58,485 nucleotides of DNA, taken from the NCBI GenBank assembly GCA_002348365.1, contig DEBC01000172.1, positions 21,122 through 79,606 of the forward strand, written 5' to 3'. Position 1 is the stretch's first letter. Every line of letters begins with the position of its first letter. The position numbers and the translations under genes were made by a program. A model generated the notes under the pieces. The model worked only from the letters and a program-made list of their open reading frames with translations, was not told where the DNA came from and made no database searches. Of this stretch, positions 43,770-53,648 are shown in pieces. The DNA comes from Alphaproteobacteria bacterium UBA2966. GTDB taxonomy: Bacteria > Pseudomonadota > Alphaproteobacteria > UBA2966.

Positions 43770-45917
43770 ATGGTCACGCGCTTTCTCACACTCACTGTGA
43801 TCGCCTTGTCGATTTGTTCGGCATCGGTGCATGCCCAGAACCTAACCGGCGCCGCAGAAGAACCGATCCTCCTGAGCGCCGATTCGCTTACCTATGATCG
43901 CGAGCCTGGCATTGTAACTGCGTCCGGCAACATTGAGCTGGTCTCAGGTGATCGCATACTCCGCGCCGATGCCCTGAGTTACGATCAACAAAACGATCTT
44001 GTCGCCGCGCGCGGGAATGTCGCCATCCTCGAGCCGTCTGGTGAAGTGCTCTTCGCCGAGTACGCTGAATTGACGGATCGGCTTCGCAATGGGTTCGTTT
44101 CCGAGATTCGGATGCTCATGACAGACGGGTCCCGACTGGCGGCAAATTCCGCAAAGCGGTCGGATGGCAATCGTACCGACATGTCGAAGGCTGTCTTCTC
44201 AGCGTGCCAATCCTGTCCGAAGCATCCCAACAGGCCACCGCTCTGGCAGATCAAGGCATTCAAAGTTACCCACGTTCAAAGCGCACAACGTATTGATTAT
44301 CGCGATGCCTTCCTGGAGGTATACGGCATTCCCGTTGCCTACACGCCCTTCTTTTCGCACCCGGATCCAACGGTGAAGCGAAAAAGCGGATTTCTTGTGC
44401 CTACATATGGAAGTTCAAGCGACCTCGGCGCGAAACTACAGGTTCCCTACTACTTCAACTTGGCGCCCAATCGTGACGCAACGTTTTCGCCATTGTTCAC
44501 CAGCAAGGAGGGCATTGTACTTGCCGGCGAGTATCGCGAGAGAGCAAACAACGGTCAGCTTCAATTGCAAGGAAGCGTAACTCGGGCAGATGAGCGCAAT
44601 GAGAACAACGCAAAAACAGGAAGCAGAGAAAACCGCGGTCATATCAAGGCGACTGGTGCGTTCGACATCGACAGCACGTGGCGCTGGGGATTTGTAGCGG
44701 AACGATCAACCGACGACACATATTTACGGCGTTACGATTTTTCTGGCGAAGATACGCTCACCAGTAATGTGTACCTGGAAGGGTTTCGGGGCAGGACTTA
44801 CGCCAGTGCAAATGCCTATTCATTTCAAGGATTGCGGCGCGAAGACAATCCCGGGGAAACACCCCTGATCCTGCCGGAACTCAACTACAACTTTGTCGGG
44901 GAACCCGGATCATGGGGACAGCGGTGGGGTATCGACGCCAACGTTCTCGTGTTGAACCGCAGCGGAAGTACCGACAGCCGACGTACTTCCCTGGGGGTCA
45001 ACTGGCAACTTCCCTACACCTCAGCAAACGGACAGTTGTACAACCTGCTCGCGTCGATACGCGGCGATCTCTATCACGTCAATGAAGTCGCAGACCCATC
45101 CAATGCCGACAACTCTATCAACGGTTTCAAAGGCCGCCTCTTACCAAGAATTTCCTTGGACTGGCGCTATCCTCACGTTCGGAGAGATGGCCCCATCAGC
45201 CAAGTGATTGAACCTGTTGTAGCCGTTATCGCAGCACCCTTTGGAGGCAATCCGGAAGATATTCCCAACGAGGACTCACAAAGCTTCGAATTCGACGACA
45301 CCAACCTTTTCAGTGCCAACAGGTTTTCGGGTCTCGATCGCTGGGAAGGAGGGCATCGTGTCAACTATGGGGTCAGATTCGGGGCCTATGGCGCGGGTGG
45401 CGGCTATTCAAACGCGTTGATCGGCCAGTCTCTCCGTTGGCGCGGGGACAATACATTTGCGGACAAGACCGGATTGGAAGACCGCCGCTCAGATTATGTC
45501 GGACGAGTGAACATTTCGCCTGGCGAATACCTTACCTACGCGCATCGTTTCCGCCTCGACAGGGACAGATTCTCGTTACGGCGCAACGAATTCGATCTGG
45601 CTTTGGGCCCGAGAGCCATCCGTATCAATGCCGGCTATGTCGCCTTGAGTCGTGAGCTTACGACGGATGAGTTGAACAGCCGCGAGGAAGTGCGGATTTC
45701 CGGCCGCCTGCAGGTCACTGACTTTTGGTCGGCAAGCGCAAGCACGAGACGGGACCTCGCCGGCGAAGGCGATACCATCTCTTGGAGTGTTGGAGCAGCT
45801 TATATAGACGAATGCATAGAATTGGGTGTCCAACTCGAGCGGAACTTCACCGAAGATCGCGATGTTCAGCCATCAACTAACTTCTCATTGCGAATCAAGC
45901 TGAAACACCTGGGTTAG
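43770..45917 (+). CDS. lptD: LPS-assembly outer membrane protein LptD
   Basis: Outer-membrane beta-barrel that inserts LPS into the outer leaflet with LptE. Signal peptide 1-23 (CSASVHA/QN). The N-terminal OstA-like jellyroll (about 30-145) has ILLSADSLTYDREPGIVTASGNIEL-type repeats. The barrel (about 190-715) ends SLRIKLKHLG. One Cys pair (CQSC at about 147-150) and a late Cys (about 687) suit the interdomain disulfides of LptD. The upstream GGAGG lies 14 bases before ATG, rather far. Length 715 residues. Confidence 0.94.
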   Translation: MVTRFLTLTVIALSICSASVHAQNLTGAAEEPILLSADSLTYDREPGIVTASGNIELVSGDRILRADALSYDQQNDLVAARGNVAILEPSGEVLFAEYAELTDRLRNGFVSEIRMLMTDGSRLAANSAKRSDGNRTDMSKAVFSACQSCPKHPNRPPLWQIKAFKVTHVQSAQRIDYRDAFLEVYGIPVAYTPFFSHPDPTVKRKSGFLVPTYGSSSDLGAKLQVPYYFNLAPNRDATFSPLFTSKEGIVLAGEYRERANNGQLQLQGSVTRADERNENNAKTGSRENRGHIKATGAFDIDSTWRWGFVAERSTDDTYLRRYDFSGEDTLTSNVYLEGFRGRTYASANAYSFQGLRREDNPGETPLILPELNYNFVGEPGSWGQRWGIDANVLVLNRSGSTDSRRTSLGVNWQLPYTSANGQLYNLLASIRGDLYHVNEVADPSNADNSINGFKGRLLPRISLDWRYPHVRRDGPISQVIEPVVAVIAAPFGGNPEDIPNEDSQSFEFDDTNLFSANRFSGLDRWEGGHRVNYGVRFGAYGAGGGYSNALIGQSLRWRGDNTFADKTGLEDRRSDYVGRVNISPGEYLTYAHRFRLDRDRFSLRRNEFDLALGPRAIRINAGYVALSRELTTDELNSREEVRISGRLQVTDFWSASASTRRDLAGEGDTISWSVGAAYIDECIELGVQLERNFTEDRDVQPSTNFSLRIKLKHLG

Positions 45918-46045
45918 GGATACCGAATCCAGAGCCCTGTGCCCTTGGCGCGAAGATTGACTTAGAGTATTCAGGCAACAGATAGAAACACAATGCGCTA
46001 CATCGGCGACCACGACATGTCCGCTGACAAACAAAGAGCCGAGCC

Positions 46046-47302
46046 TTGAGAATCTCTTCTATCGCCCTCTGGGTGATCACCAGTTTCTTTATCGCAACCG
46101 CACCTATCCACGCCCAGGTTGTGGGTATTGCGGCAATCGTCAACGAGGAAGTCATTTCTGCACTCGATGTGGAGAACAGACTTCGCTTCAATTTGATGTC
46201 GGCTAACCTCGCCGACAACAGCCAGAATCGCCGGCGATTGAAGTCTCAGGTGCTGCTAACATTGGTCGATGAAAAGCTGCAGATGCAGGAGGCCAAACGT
46301 CTCAACATCTCCATCAACGACGCGGAGATCAGTGAGGGTGAGAGAATTCTGGAGACACAGAACAATTTGCCGACCGGCAGCCTAAAGGAATTCCTGCGAT
46401 CCAGAGGTTTGGATGAGAGCACGCTGCTGGCGAAGATCCGGTCGGAGATTGCCTGGGGCAAAGTGCTCAGACGGCGAATACTGGCTCACATCGACATCAG
46501 CGACGAAGAAGTCGATGAAGTGCTGAACCGGTTGCAATCACGCCGGGGCACCGAACAACGGCGCGTTTCAGAAATATTTCTTGCCGTGGATTCACCTGAT
46601 CAAGCGGAGAATGTGCACCAGCTTGCCTTGCGACTTGTACGTCAAATTCGGGAGGGCTCCCGGTTTGCAGCTGTCGCACAGCAATTCTCTCAAGGTGTGA
46701 CGTCACGAGTGGGAGGGGACATCGGCTGGGTCGGTGAAGGCGAGTTGGCGCGTGAACTGGAGCAAGCGCTGACAGGGCTTTCGGCAGGCAAGGTGTCCAA
46801 CCCCATCTCGAGTCCCGCCGGGTACTACATACTGTTTCTGCGCGACAGACGCAGACTGGGCGAGGCCAACGCACTCGACGAGCGTGTCAACCTGAGACAG
46901 ATCTTCATTCCGTTGTCGGCATCGACGCCACAGCAAATCGTCGCAGAGCGCATGGCGGACGCCAATCGGATTAGCGCGCAAATTAATGGATGCGAAACAT
47001 TTGACACGTACGGCCGTACCCTGGAGTACGCCGAGTCAGGCGATCTTGGTACTGTCCGCGTCGGTGATGTGCCACAAGAAGTGCGCGATGCCATTGGCGA
47101 GCTGGCGGTCGGCCAGGCAAGCGCCCCCTTGAGGGTGGGGCAAGGCATTCGCATCCTCATGGTGTGTGACCGCCAGCAACCGGAGGCCAGACTTCCCAAT
47201 CGAAACGCAATACGAGACCGTCTCGGCCGTCAACGGCTCGATATGATGGCACGCCGGTACATTCGAGACCTTCGTAACGACGCCGTCATCGAAACCCGTT
47301 GA
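46046..47302 (+). CDS. surA: Periplasmic peptidyl-prolyl isomerase and chaperone SurA
   Basis: Chaperone for outer-membrane proteins, placed directly after its client LptD as in E. coli. Signal peptide 1-23 (ATAPIHA/QV). The SurA N-domain (about 25-150) has VVGIAAIVNEEVISALDVENRLR. A parvulin PPIase domain (about 170-270) shows AQQFSQGVTSRVGGDIGWVGEGEL. A second degenerate repeat (about 280-385) includes LGTVRVGDVPQEVRDAI. The start is TTG 46046, the only one that gives a good signal peptide. 418 residues, 19 bases before pdxA. Confidence 0.93.
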   Translation: MRISSIALWVITSFFIATAPIHAQVVGIAAIVNEEVISALDVENRLRFNLMSANLADNSQNRRRLKSQVLLTLVDEKLQMQEAKRLNISINDAEISEGERILETQNNLPTGSLKEFLRSRGLDESTLLAKIRSEIAWGKVLRRRILAHIDISDEEVDEVLNRLQSRRGTEQRRVSEIFLAVDSPDQAENVHQLALRLVRQIREGSRFAAVAQQFSQGVTSRVGGDIGWVGEGELARELEQALTGLSAGKVSNPISSPAGYYILFLRDRRRLGEANALDERVNLRQIFIPLSASTPQQIVAERMADANRISAQINGCETFDTYGRTLEYAESGDLGTVRVGDVPQEVRDAIGELAVGQASAPLRVGQGIRILMVCDRQQPEARLPNRNAIRDRLGRQRLDMMARRYIRDLRNDAVIETR

Positions 47303-47321
47303 AGTCAAGCGGCATCTCACA

Positions 47322-48356
47322 ATGACAGAGCCGGCACTCCCGATCGCCGTGACCATGGGTGAACCTGCCGGAATAGGCGGAGAGCTGGTGCTGAAATGCT
47401 GGCTCAACCGAGAGATGGGTAAGGTACGCCCCTTTTTTGCTGTTGATAGCCCTGCTCGACTCAAGGCGGTCGCCGGACACCTGGGAATAGACATTCCCAT
47501 TCGAAAGATTCAGTCCCCCTCCCAATCCGCCTCGATCTTCGCAACAGAACTACCCGTCATGCCGATTGAGCTGCCTGCCAGCGTCAATCCTGGAGCGCCA
47601 AATCCCGCGAACGCAGATGCCGTGATCGAGTCAATTACTACCGCGGTTGCCGCTGCCCAGAACGGGGAAGCGTCTGCGGTCGTTACCACTCCTCTACACA
47701 AGGCTTCCCTGATTCGATCTGACTTCCCGCATCCGGGTCATACGGAATTCCTTGGCGCGCTGGCACATGTCTCGGATCCGGTCATGATGCTGGTCAGCGG
47801 AGACTTTCGCGTCGTACCGGTGACGATTCACCTCGCGCTCCGGGAAGCGATCGACGCCCTCACAACCGACTCCATCATCCACACCTGCCGAATCACCCAT
47901 AAAGCGCTATCCGCGGACTTCGGCATCAGGCACCCTCGAATTATGGTGGCAGCCCTCAATCCACACGCTGGTGAGGACGAACTACTCGGGCATGAAGAGC
48001 AAAGGATAATCCGTCCAGCAGTAATCCGCTTGCAACAAGATGGGTTGGATATACATGGTCCGGTCGCCGCTGATTCACTGTTCCATGCGGATGCGCGGGC
48101 AACATATGACGCGGCGATCTGCATGTATCACGACCAAGCCCTGATCCCGCTGAAAACCACGGACTTCAGTGGTGGAGTCAATGTAACACTTGGCCTGCCG
48201 TTCGTCAGAACATCACCCGATCACGGCACTGCCTTCGACATTGCAGGTAAGGGAATCGCCGACGAGTCCAGTATGGTGGCCGCGCTGACTCTTGCGTCTC
48301 AAATCTCGGATCGACGCAACCAATCGGCAGCCCCCCCACTTTCTGCGCATGGTTAA
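47322..48356 (+). CDS. pdxA: 4-hydroxythreonine-4-phosphate dehydrogenase
   Basis: NAD-dependent step of pyridoxal phosphate synthesis by the DXP-dependent route. It begins with the characteristic PIAVTMGEPAGIGGEL. Metal-binding His residues lie in FPHPGHTEFLGAL, AALNPHAGEDELLGHEE and MYHDQALIPLK. 344 residues. Overlaps rsmA by eight bases. The surA-pdxA-rsmA order matches E. coli and many proteobacteria. Confidence 0.95.
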   Translation: MTEPALPIAVTMGEPAGIGGELVLKCWLNREMGKVRPFFAVDSPARLKAVAGHLGIDIPIRKIQSPSQSASIFATELPVMPIELPASVNPGAPNPANADAVIESITTAVAAAQNGEASAVVTTPLHKASLIRSDFPHPGHTEFLGALAHVSDPVMMLVSGDFRVVPVTIHLALREAIDALTTDSIIHTCRITHKALSADFGIRHPRIMVAALNPHAGEDELLGHEEQRIIRPAVIRLQQDGLDIHGPVAADSLFHADARATYDAAICMYHDQALIPLKTTDFSGGVNVTLGLPFVRTSPDHGTAFDIAGKGIADESSMVAALTLASQISDRRNQSAAPPLSAHG

Positions 48357-49212
48357 GTCAAGCGAGCGACTCCAACCCGATTCGCTTCCAGCGCTCAGGG
48401 ACGTCATCGCCCGCCACAAGCTAAGCGCAAGGCGGGGGCTCGGCCAAAACTTCCTCCTCGATCTGAATCTCACCCGGCGGATCGTCCGTGCCGCTGGCGA
48501 ACTCGATGGTTACGACGTTGTGGAAATTGGTCCGGGGCCAGGCGGCCTCACGCGCGCACTACTGGAATCGAAGGCACGTCGCGTCATCGCGGTTGAGCGC
48601 GATGAACGCTGTGTGGAAGCACTTACAGGACTGGCTCAAGTCTATCCCGATAGACTCACGGTCTTGCGCAAGGACGCCCTCGACGTACATTTTCCGGAGC
48701 TCGTATCGGGTCCGGCCAAGATCATCGCAAACCTGCCCTACAATATTGCGACAGCCCTTTTGCTCCACTGGATTCCGGACATCCGCCGACTCGATGGAAT
48801 GATCTTGATGTTCCAGAAAGAGGTGGCGGAGCGCCTGGTGGCGCTCCCCGGAACAAAGGCCTACGGGCGCCTAACCGTCTTGCTACAATGGCTAGCCAGC
48901 GTAGAGCGGCTTTTCGATGTTCCGCCCACAGCCTTCGTGCCGCCACCCAAAGTTACGTCTTCCATAGTTGCTATCACACCTCGCAGCGAACCCGCGGCAC
49001 CGGCAGATAGAGAATTGTTGGAGCGGGTGACCGCTGCCGCATTCGGTCAGCGGCGAAAGATGCTGCGATCCAGCCTCCGGATGCTCAATGTCGATACGAT
49101 GACGCTTCTGGAGCGCTCAGGCACATTGCCCACAGCGCGACCTGAGGAGCTGGATGTCACTGAGTTTTGCGCGCTCGCGCGATCTCTTGGAGTACTGGAA
49201 TCCTCCTCGTAG
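48349..49212 (+). CDS. rsmA: 16S rRNA dimethyladenosine transferase (KsgA)
   Basis: Dimethylates A1518 and A1519 of 16S rRNA late in 30S assembly. It shows RRGLGQNFLLDLNLTRRIV, motif I VEIGPGPGGLTRALL, motif IV NLPYNIATALLLHWI and FVPPPKVTSSIV. ATG 48349 overlaps the end of pdxA; reading from 48292 lies inside it. 287 residues. Convergent with gmk, with 25 bases between stops and no terminator seen. Confidence 0.95.
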   Translation: MVKSSERLQPDSLPALRDVIARHKLSARRGLGQNFLLDLNLTRRIVRAAGELDGYDVVEIGPGPGGLTRALLESKARRVIAVERDERCVEALTGLAQVYPDRLTVLRKDALDVHFPELVSGPAKIIANLPYNIATALLLHWIPDIRRLDGMILMFQKEVAERLVALPGTKAYGRLTVLLQWLASVERLFDVPPTAFVPPPKVTSSIVAITPRSEPAAPADRELLERVTAAAFGQRRKMLRSSLRMLNVDTMTLLERSGTLPTARPEELDVTEFCALARSLGVLESSS

Positions 49213-49237
49213 AACCAACATCGCAGTCAAGTCGGAG

Positions 49238-49876
49238 CTAGCTCTCCGTCTGGAGATTTATCACGAATTCGGCGAGGCCCGATTGTCGTGTCCGCTTCAT
49301 GCGTTCTGCCGCAAGGATCTTGCACACTGCCTCCAGGCTCGTGTCGATACTTTCATTCACCACAATGTAGTCATATTCAGCCCAATGGCTCATTTCGTCG
49401 GCGGCTTTCGACATGCGGCGAAGGACGACGTCTTCGGGATCTTGGGCACGGGCGAGCAACCTACGTTCCAACTCGTCCATGGAGGGGGGCAAAATGAATA
49501 CACTTGCGACGTCTTCACGGGCCGCTTCCTTCAACTGTTGTGCGCCTTGCCAATCTATGTCGAATAGAACATCGAGGCCGTCGGACAACGCCGCCTTTAC
49601 AGGTGATGCCGGCGTCCCATACCGATGATCGAAAACCTTGGCATGCTCCAGGAATTCTCCGTTGGTCACCATCTGGTCAAAACGCCCGTCATCGACGAAG
49701 AAATAGTCGGCACCATCGGTTTCCCCTGGTCGGGACTGCCGGGTTGTCGCCGAAACCGACATCACGATTCCGTTGTCACGTTCAATCAACATGCGGGAAA
49801 GGGTTGTTTTTCCCGCACCTGATGGAGATGACAATACGAACATCAACCCTCGGCGTTGAATGGCACTATTCATCAT
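49238..49876 (-). CDS. gmk: Guanylate kinase
   Basis: Phosphorylates GMP to GDP. P-loop SSPSGAGKTTL (about residues 16-26), GMP-binding SVSATTRQSRPGETDGADYFF and EFLEHAKVFDHRYGTP. 212 residues; ATG 49876 or the next codon, 49873. Nine bases after yicC, the usual pairing. E. coli gmk lies near spoT-rpoZ instead, so this arrangement is of the alphaproteobacterial kind. Confidence 0.95.
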   Translation of the reverse strand: MMNSAIQRRGLMFVLSSPSGAGKTTLSRMLIERDNGIVMSVSATTRQSRPGETDGADYFFVDDGRFDQMVTNGEFLEHAKVFDHRYGTPASPVKAALSDGLDVLFDIDWQGAQQLKEAAREDVASVFILPPSMDELERRLLARAQDPEDVVLRRMSKAADEMSHWAEYDYIVVNESIDTSLEAVCKILAAERMKRTRQSGLAEFVINLQTES

Positions 49877-49885
49877 TACACTTGC

Positions 49886-50803
49886 TTACTCGATATTCTG
49901 CACTTGCTCTCGAAAGCGATCGATGACGGCCTTCAACTCCAGGCCGACCCGAGACAATTCCACGTCCGGAGCCTTGGCACATATGGTGTTGGCTTCTCGA
50001 TTCAGCTCTTGGGCAAGAAAATCGAGGCGCCGACCGACAGCTCCGCCACCGTCCAGGAGTTCATTTATCGCTTCCACGTGAGCGGCCAATCGGTCGACCT
50101 CTTCCCGTACATCAGATTTTACGAGCAACGCTGCCAACTCTTGCGCCAAGCGTTCTTCCGGCACACCTGGACGGTCATCCAATAGCTCATTCAACTGTTC
50201 ATTAAGCCGCTCTGACACGGCCTGGGGTTGTGCAGCGACACATGCCTTTGCTGAGGCAGACAGAGTCTCGACCTCACTGATATGCTCGCGCAAAACCTCT
50301 TCCAGCCTCCGGCCCTCATCGGATCGGGTCACATACAATTCGTCGAGAGTCGTCTCCAGGGTTTTCAATACACCCTGTATTCGTGTCTGCAACTCCTCTT
50401 CATTTTCAGCTGTGTCAGCCGCTTCAATTACGCCCCTCACCGCAAGTAGGCCGTCCAGTCGCGGTGGCAGAACACCCGGCGCATCCTTGTATTCGCGTGA
50501 AACTTCGAGAAGTTGCTCAAGCAGCTGCCGGTTCACGGTCACGCACGGAGTAGTGGCGACAGGATTCAGTTGCAGCGTCATCGTCAAATTGCCGCGTGTA
50601 AACCGTTCCGATGCCGCCGTACGCGCCGTTGCTTCGAGCATATCCAGACCATTGGGGGTGCGGCACCGAATGTCCAATCCACGTCCATTGACACACTTGA
50701 GCTCCCAGACCCATTCGTAGCGCTCATCTCTGCCGGTGCCACGAGCAAATCCCGTCATGCTGGATAAGCGTGGCGCTGTTTTTCCGGTTTTCGTCGCCAT
50801 CAT
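49886..50803 (-). CDS. yicC: YicC/YloC family endoribonuclease
   Basis: The family was long of unknown function; E. coli YicC has been reported to cleave RNA. N-domain: MTGFARGTGRDERYEWVWELKCVNGRGLDIRCR. The C-terminal DUF1732 part has DVREEVDRLAAHVEAINELL and GRRLDFLAQELNREANTICAKA. 305 residues from ATG 50803. A later ATG (about 50758, MTGFAR) is where many relatives start, and the upstream AGGCAGGA is too close to the first ATG, so the start is uncertain. Confidence 0.9.
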   Translation of the reverse strand: MMATKTGKTAPRLSSMTGFARGTGRDERYEWVWELKCVNGRGLDIRCRTPNGLDMLEATARTAASERFTRGNLTMTLQLNPVATTPCVTVNRQLLEQLLEVSREYKDAPGVLPPRLDGLLAVRGVIEAADTAENEEELQTRIQGVLKTLETTLDELYVTRSDEGRRLEEVLREHISEVETLSASAKACVAAQPQAVSERLNEQLNELLDDRPGVPEERLAQELAALLVKSDVREEVDRLAAHVEAINELLDGGGAVGRRLDFLAQELNREANTICAKAPDVELSRVGLELKAVIDRFREQVQNIE

Positions 50804-50916
50804 TCCTGCCTGTCGCCTGCCAACATCAATGCCCTACCCTCGGAAGCACTCCACGCTCAGTGCCGAACATATCAAGCCGGAGCGAACCTCGCACGAAATC
50901 GGCCATTGCAGACGAT

Positions 50917-51915
50917 TCATTTGCGCTCCCTTTGCACCCGACGCCAACGCGCGACGTTCTCCAAGTGCTCTTGTAAGGTCTTTGCGAACGCATGACCTCC
51001 AGTACCATCCGCAACAAAATACAGTGCATCCGTCTTGGCGGGACGCATCACCGCGGCTATCGAGTCTCGTCCGGGATTGCAGATTGGACCGGGCGGAAGT
51101 CCCGCCACCGTGTAGGTATTGTATAGATGCTGAAAGCGAAGATCCGTACGGGTCAATGCGCGCCCCAGGGGTGTTCCACCACCACTGACTGCGTAGGCTA
51201 CTGTTGGATCTGACTGCAAACGCATGCCTTGCCGCAAGCGGTTCATGAACACCCCAGCGATTTGCGCTCGCTCGGCAGGCAGGGCGGTTTCGCGCTCGAC
51301 GATCGAGGCGAGAGTCAGGGCCTCACCAGGGTTTTGTAGGGGCAGGTCATCATCACGAGACAACCACAATGACTCAAGCGCCTGAGTCATGGCGTCCTTC
51401 ATCCGCTTCAATACATCTTCTCGCCGATCACCGAAACTGTAGTGGTAGGTATCCGGCAGATACTGCCCTTCTTTCCCCCGCCCGCCCGGCACTTGACCCT
51501 CGAGGCCTTCTGCGCTGATCAACAGTTCCAATACCTCTGATCGAAGGAGGCCCTCCGGTATCGTCAGGCGGCGCACGACTGTCTCGCCTTTCAGGAGAAT
51601 CTCCATAACTTCCTGAGCTGAGACACGAGCAGGAAAATTGAACTCGCCAGCTTTCAAATGTCGGGATTTTCCCATCACGCGCACGGCAATCTGAAAAATG
51701 TCAGCGCGCTCAATGACACCGCCCCCCTGCAACCGGGCCGAGATACCACCAAGATCTATGCCTCGCGGGAATACGACGTCAGTGTCTGCCTTCAAAGGGC
51801 CCGGGCCCTGAAATACCGATAGTCCCCAGATCGCTGCACCTCCCACCGAGGCGACAACGAAGGCCAGTAGTAACGTCAGAAAGCGGTACACCCGTTGTGC
51901 CCGCGAACGTTCCAC
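50917..51915 (-). CDS. mltG: Endolytic peptidoglycan transglycosylase MltG
   Basis: Cuts nascent glycan strands at the inner membrane and sets their length. N-terminal membrane anchor about residues 9-30 (FLTLLLAFVVASVGGAAIWGL). A LysM-like region is followed by the YceG core with the catalytic Glu in ASIVERETALPAERAQIAGVF and MRLQSDPTVAYA. 332 residues, GTG 51915. Placed 18 bases after fabF, the usual alphaproteobacterial order fabF-mltG-yicC-gmk. Confidence 0.94.
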   Translation of the reverse strand: MERSRAQRVYRFLTLLLAFVVASVGGAAIWGLSVFQGPGPLKADTDVVFPRGIDLGGISARLQGGGVIERADIFQIAVRVMGKSRHLKAGEFNFPARVSAQEVMEILLKGETVVRRLTIPEGLLRSEVLELLISAEGLEGQVPGGRGKEGQYLPDTYHYSFGDRREDVLKRMKDAMTQALESLWLSRDDDLPLQNPGEALTLASIVERETALPAERAQIAGVFMNRLRQGMRLQSDPTVAYAVSGGGTPLGRALTRTDLRFQHLYNTYTVAGLPPGPICNPGRDSIAAVMRPAKTDALYFVADGTGGHAFAKTLQEHLENVARWRRVQRERK

Positions 51916-51933
51916 GCCAACTCCGTGTGCTAA

Positions 51934-53193
51934 TCAGGGTGCCTGGGTGAAGACGAGAGACGCGTTGGTTCCACCGAAGCCAAACGAATTGGACATCACG
52001 GCTCCCACCGGGCGTTCCTTCGCCTCGTGAGGCACGAGATCCAAATCACATCCTTCGGACGGGTCATCCAAATTCAAAGTGGGAGGGACGACACCATCCT
52101 TCATTGCCAAGATACCAAATATCGCTTCAACAGCTCCGGCCGCACCCAGAAGATGGCCAATCGACGACTTCGTTGAGGACATCGACAATTCGAAGGCATC
52201 AGCGCCGAACAAACGCTTGACCGCCCCTAACTCAATCTCATCACCAAGTGGCGTCGAAGTACCGTGCGCATTGATGTAATCAATGTCGCCACAATTCAAT
52301 TCCGCGCGATTCAACGCCATCTGCATGGCACGGTAGCCGCCATCGCCATCATCTGCCGGTGCAGTGATATGATGGGCATCGCCCGAAAGACCGTAACCTT
52401 TGACTTCACCGTAAATCTTGGCACCTCGGGACTTGGCGTGCTCCAGCTCTTCAAGAATTACGGCACCTGCGCCTTCACCCATCACAAAGCCGTCCCGGGC
52501 TTTATCCCAAGGTCTCGAGGCCTTGGTAGGTTCATCATTGAATGCAGTGGACAGGGCCCTTGACGCTGCGAATCCCGCGACCCCCAATCGGCAGATCGCG
52601 GCTTCTGCACCGCCGGCGACCATGACGTCGGCATCGCCCAACTCAATCAATCTTGCCGCGTCGCCAATGGCATGCGCTCCGGTCGCGCAGGCCGTAACCA
52701 CGGCATGGTTTGGACCTTTGAATCCGAACTTGATGGATATCTGGCCAGACAACAGATTGATGAGGGCCGACGGAATAAAGAATGGGCTGACCCGGCGCGG
52801 TCCACGTTCATGAACCGTTATCGCAGAATCCTGAATACTCTCGAGCCCACCGATTCCTGAGCCCAGTAAAACGCCGGTTCTGATGAGGGACTCTTCATCT
52901 GTCGGCGTCCAGCCGGCATCCTCGATCGCCTGTTGGGCCGCAGCCATCCCGAAAATTATGAACAGATCAACTTTTCGCTGATCCTTCGGAGCGACATAAT
53001 CATCCGCGTTGAATAGACCGGCACCCTCGCCACGGGGAACCTCACAGGCAATGCGGCATGCCAGGTCGGATGTATCAAACTTCTGGATTGAGCCTGCGCC
53101 AGACTCGGCGGCGAGAAGCCGGCTCCAAGTTTCATCCACACCCGATGCCAAGGGGGTGACCAGACCAATCCCAGTGACGACAACTCGTCTCAT
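51934..53193 (-). CDS. fabF: 3-oxoacyl-ACP synthase II
   Basis: Condensing enzyme of fatty-acid elongation. Catalytic Cys 169 in VVTACATGAHAIGDA, His in NAHGTSTPLGDEIE and His in SIGHLLGAAGAVEA. The C-terminal NSFGFGGTNASLVF is intact. 419 residues, 59 bases downstream of acpP. The Shine-Dalgarno is weak. Confidence 0.96.
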   Translation of the reverse strand: MRRVVVTGIGLVTPLASGVDETWSRLLAAESGAGSIQKFDTSDLACRIACEVPRGEGAGLFNADDYVAPKDQRKVDLFIIFGMAAAQQAIEDAGWTPTDEESLIRTGVLLGSGIGGLESIQDSAITVHERGPRRVSPFFIPSALINLLSGQISIKFGFKGPNHAVVTACATGAHAIGDAARLIELGDADVMVAGGAEAAICRLGVAGFAASRALSTAFNDEPTKASRPWDKARDGFVMGEGAGAVILEELEHAKSRGAKIYGEVKGYGLSGDAHHITAPADDGDGGYRAMQMALNRAELNCGDIDYINAHGTSTPLGDEIELGAVKRLFGADAFELSMSSTKSSIGHLLGAAGAVEAIFGILAMKDGVVPPTLNLDDPSEGCDLDLVPHEAKERPVGAVMSNSFGFGGTNASLVFTQAP

Positions 53194-53252
53194 GTCAGAA
53201 ATTGATTATGTGATGCGCCATTTTCCCCTATTTGGGACAGCGCGACAGGCAG

Positions 53253-53489
53253 TCAAGAGACCTGTTCTTCCAGATAAGTGATCGCATCTTTAACGGTCAA
53301 TATTTTTTCAGCGGCATCGTCAGGAATCTCGCAGCCGAACTCCTCCTCGAAAGCCATGACCAGCTCAACCGTATCCAGGCTGTCGGCTCCGAGATCGTCT
53401 ATAAAACTGGCATTTTCTGTGACCTTTTCGTCTTCAACGCCCAAATGTTCGACGACGATTTTCTTTACACGTTCCGTGACATCGCTCAT
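53253..53489 (-). CDS. acpP: Acyl carrier protein
   Basis: Carries growing acyl chains on phosphopantetheine attached to Ser 37 (GADSLDTVELVMAFEEEF). 78 acidic residues, as usual. A TATAGT -10-like hexamer lies in the 159-base gap from fabG, so acpP may have its own promoter, which fits the very high expression typical of this gene. Confidence 0.97.
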   Translation of the reverse strand: MSDVTERVKKIVVEHLGVEDEKVTENASFIDDLGADSLDTVELVMAFEEEFGCEIPDDAAEKILTVKDAITYLEEQVS

Positions 53490-53648
53490 GTATCAAATCC
53501 CCGGATACAGACTATAGAGAACTTCCTCTGAAGCCCGATCAGCTTCAATATTGGCTTTCGATCAGGCGCCGTTGCCCCGCGAAAGTTGAGATTTGGTAAC
53601 ACACTTTAGAGCCCTTGACCAGCGGCCCAAATCGACACCCGAATGATG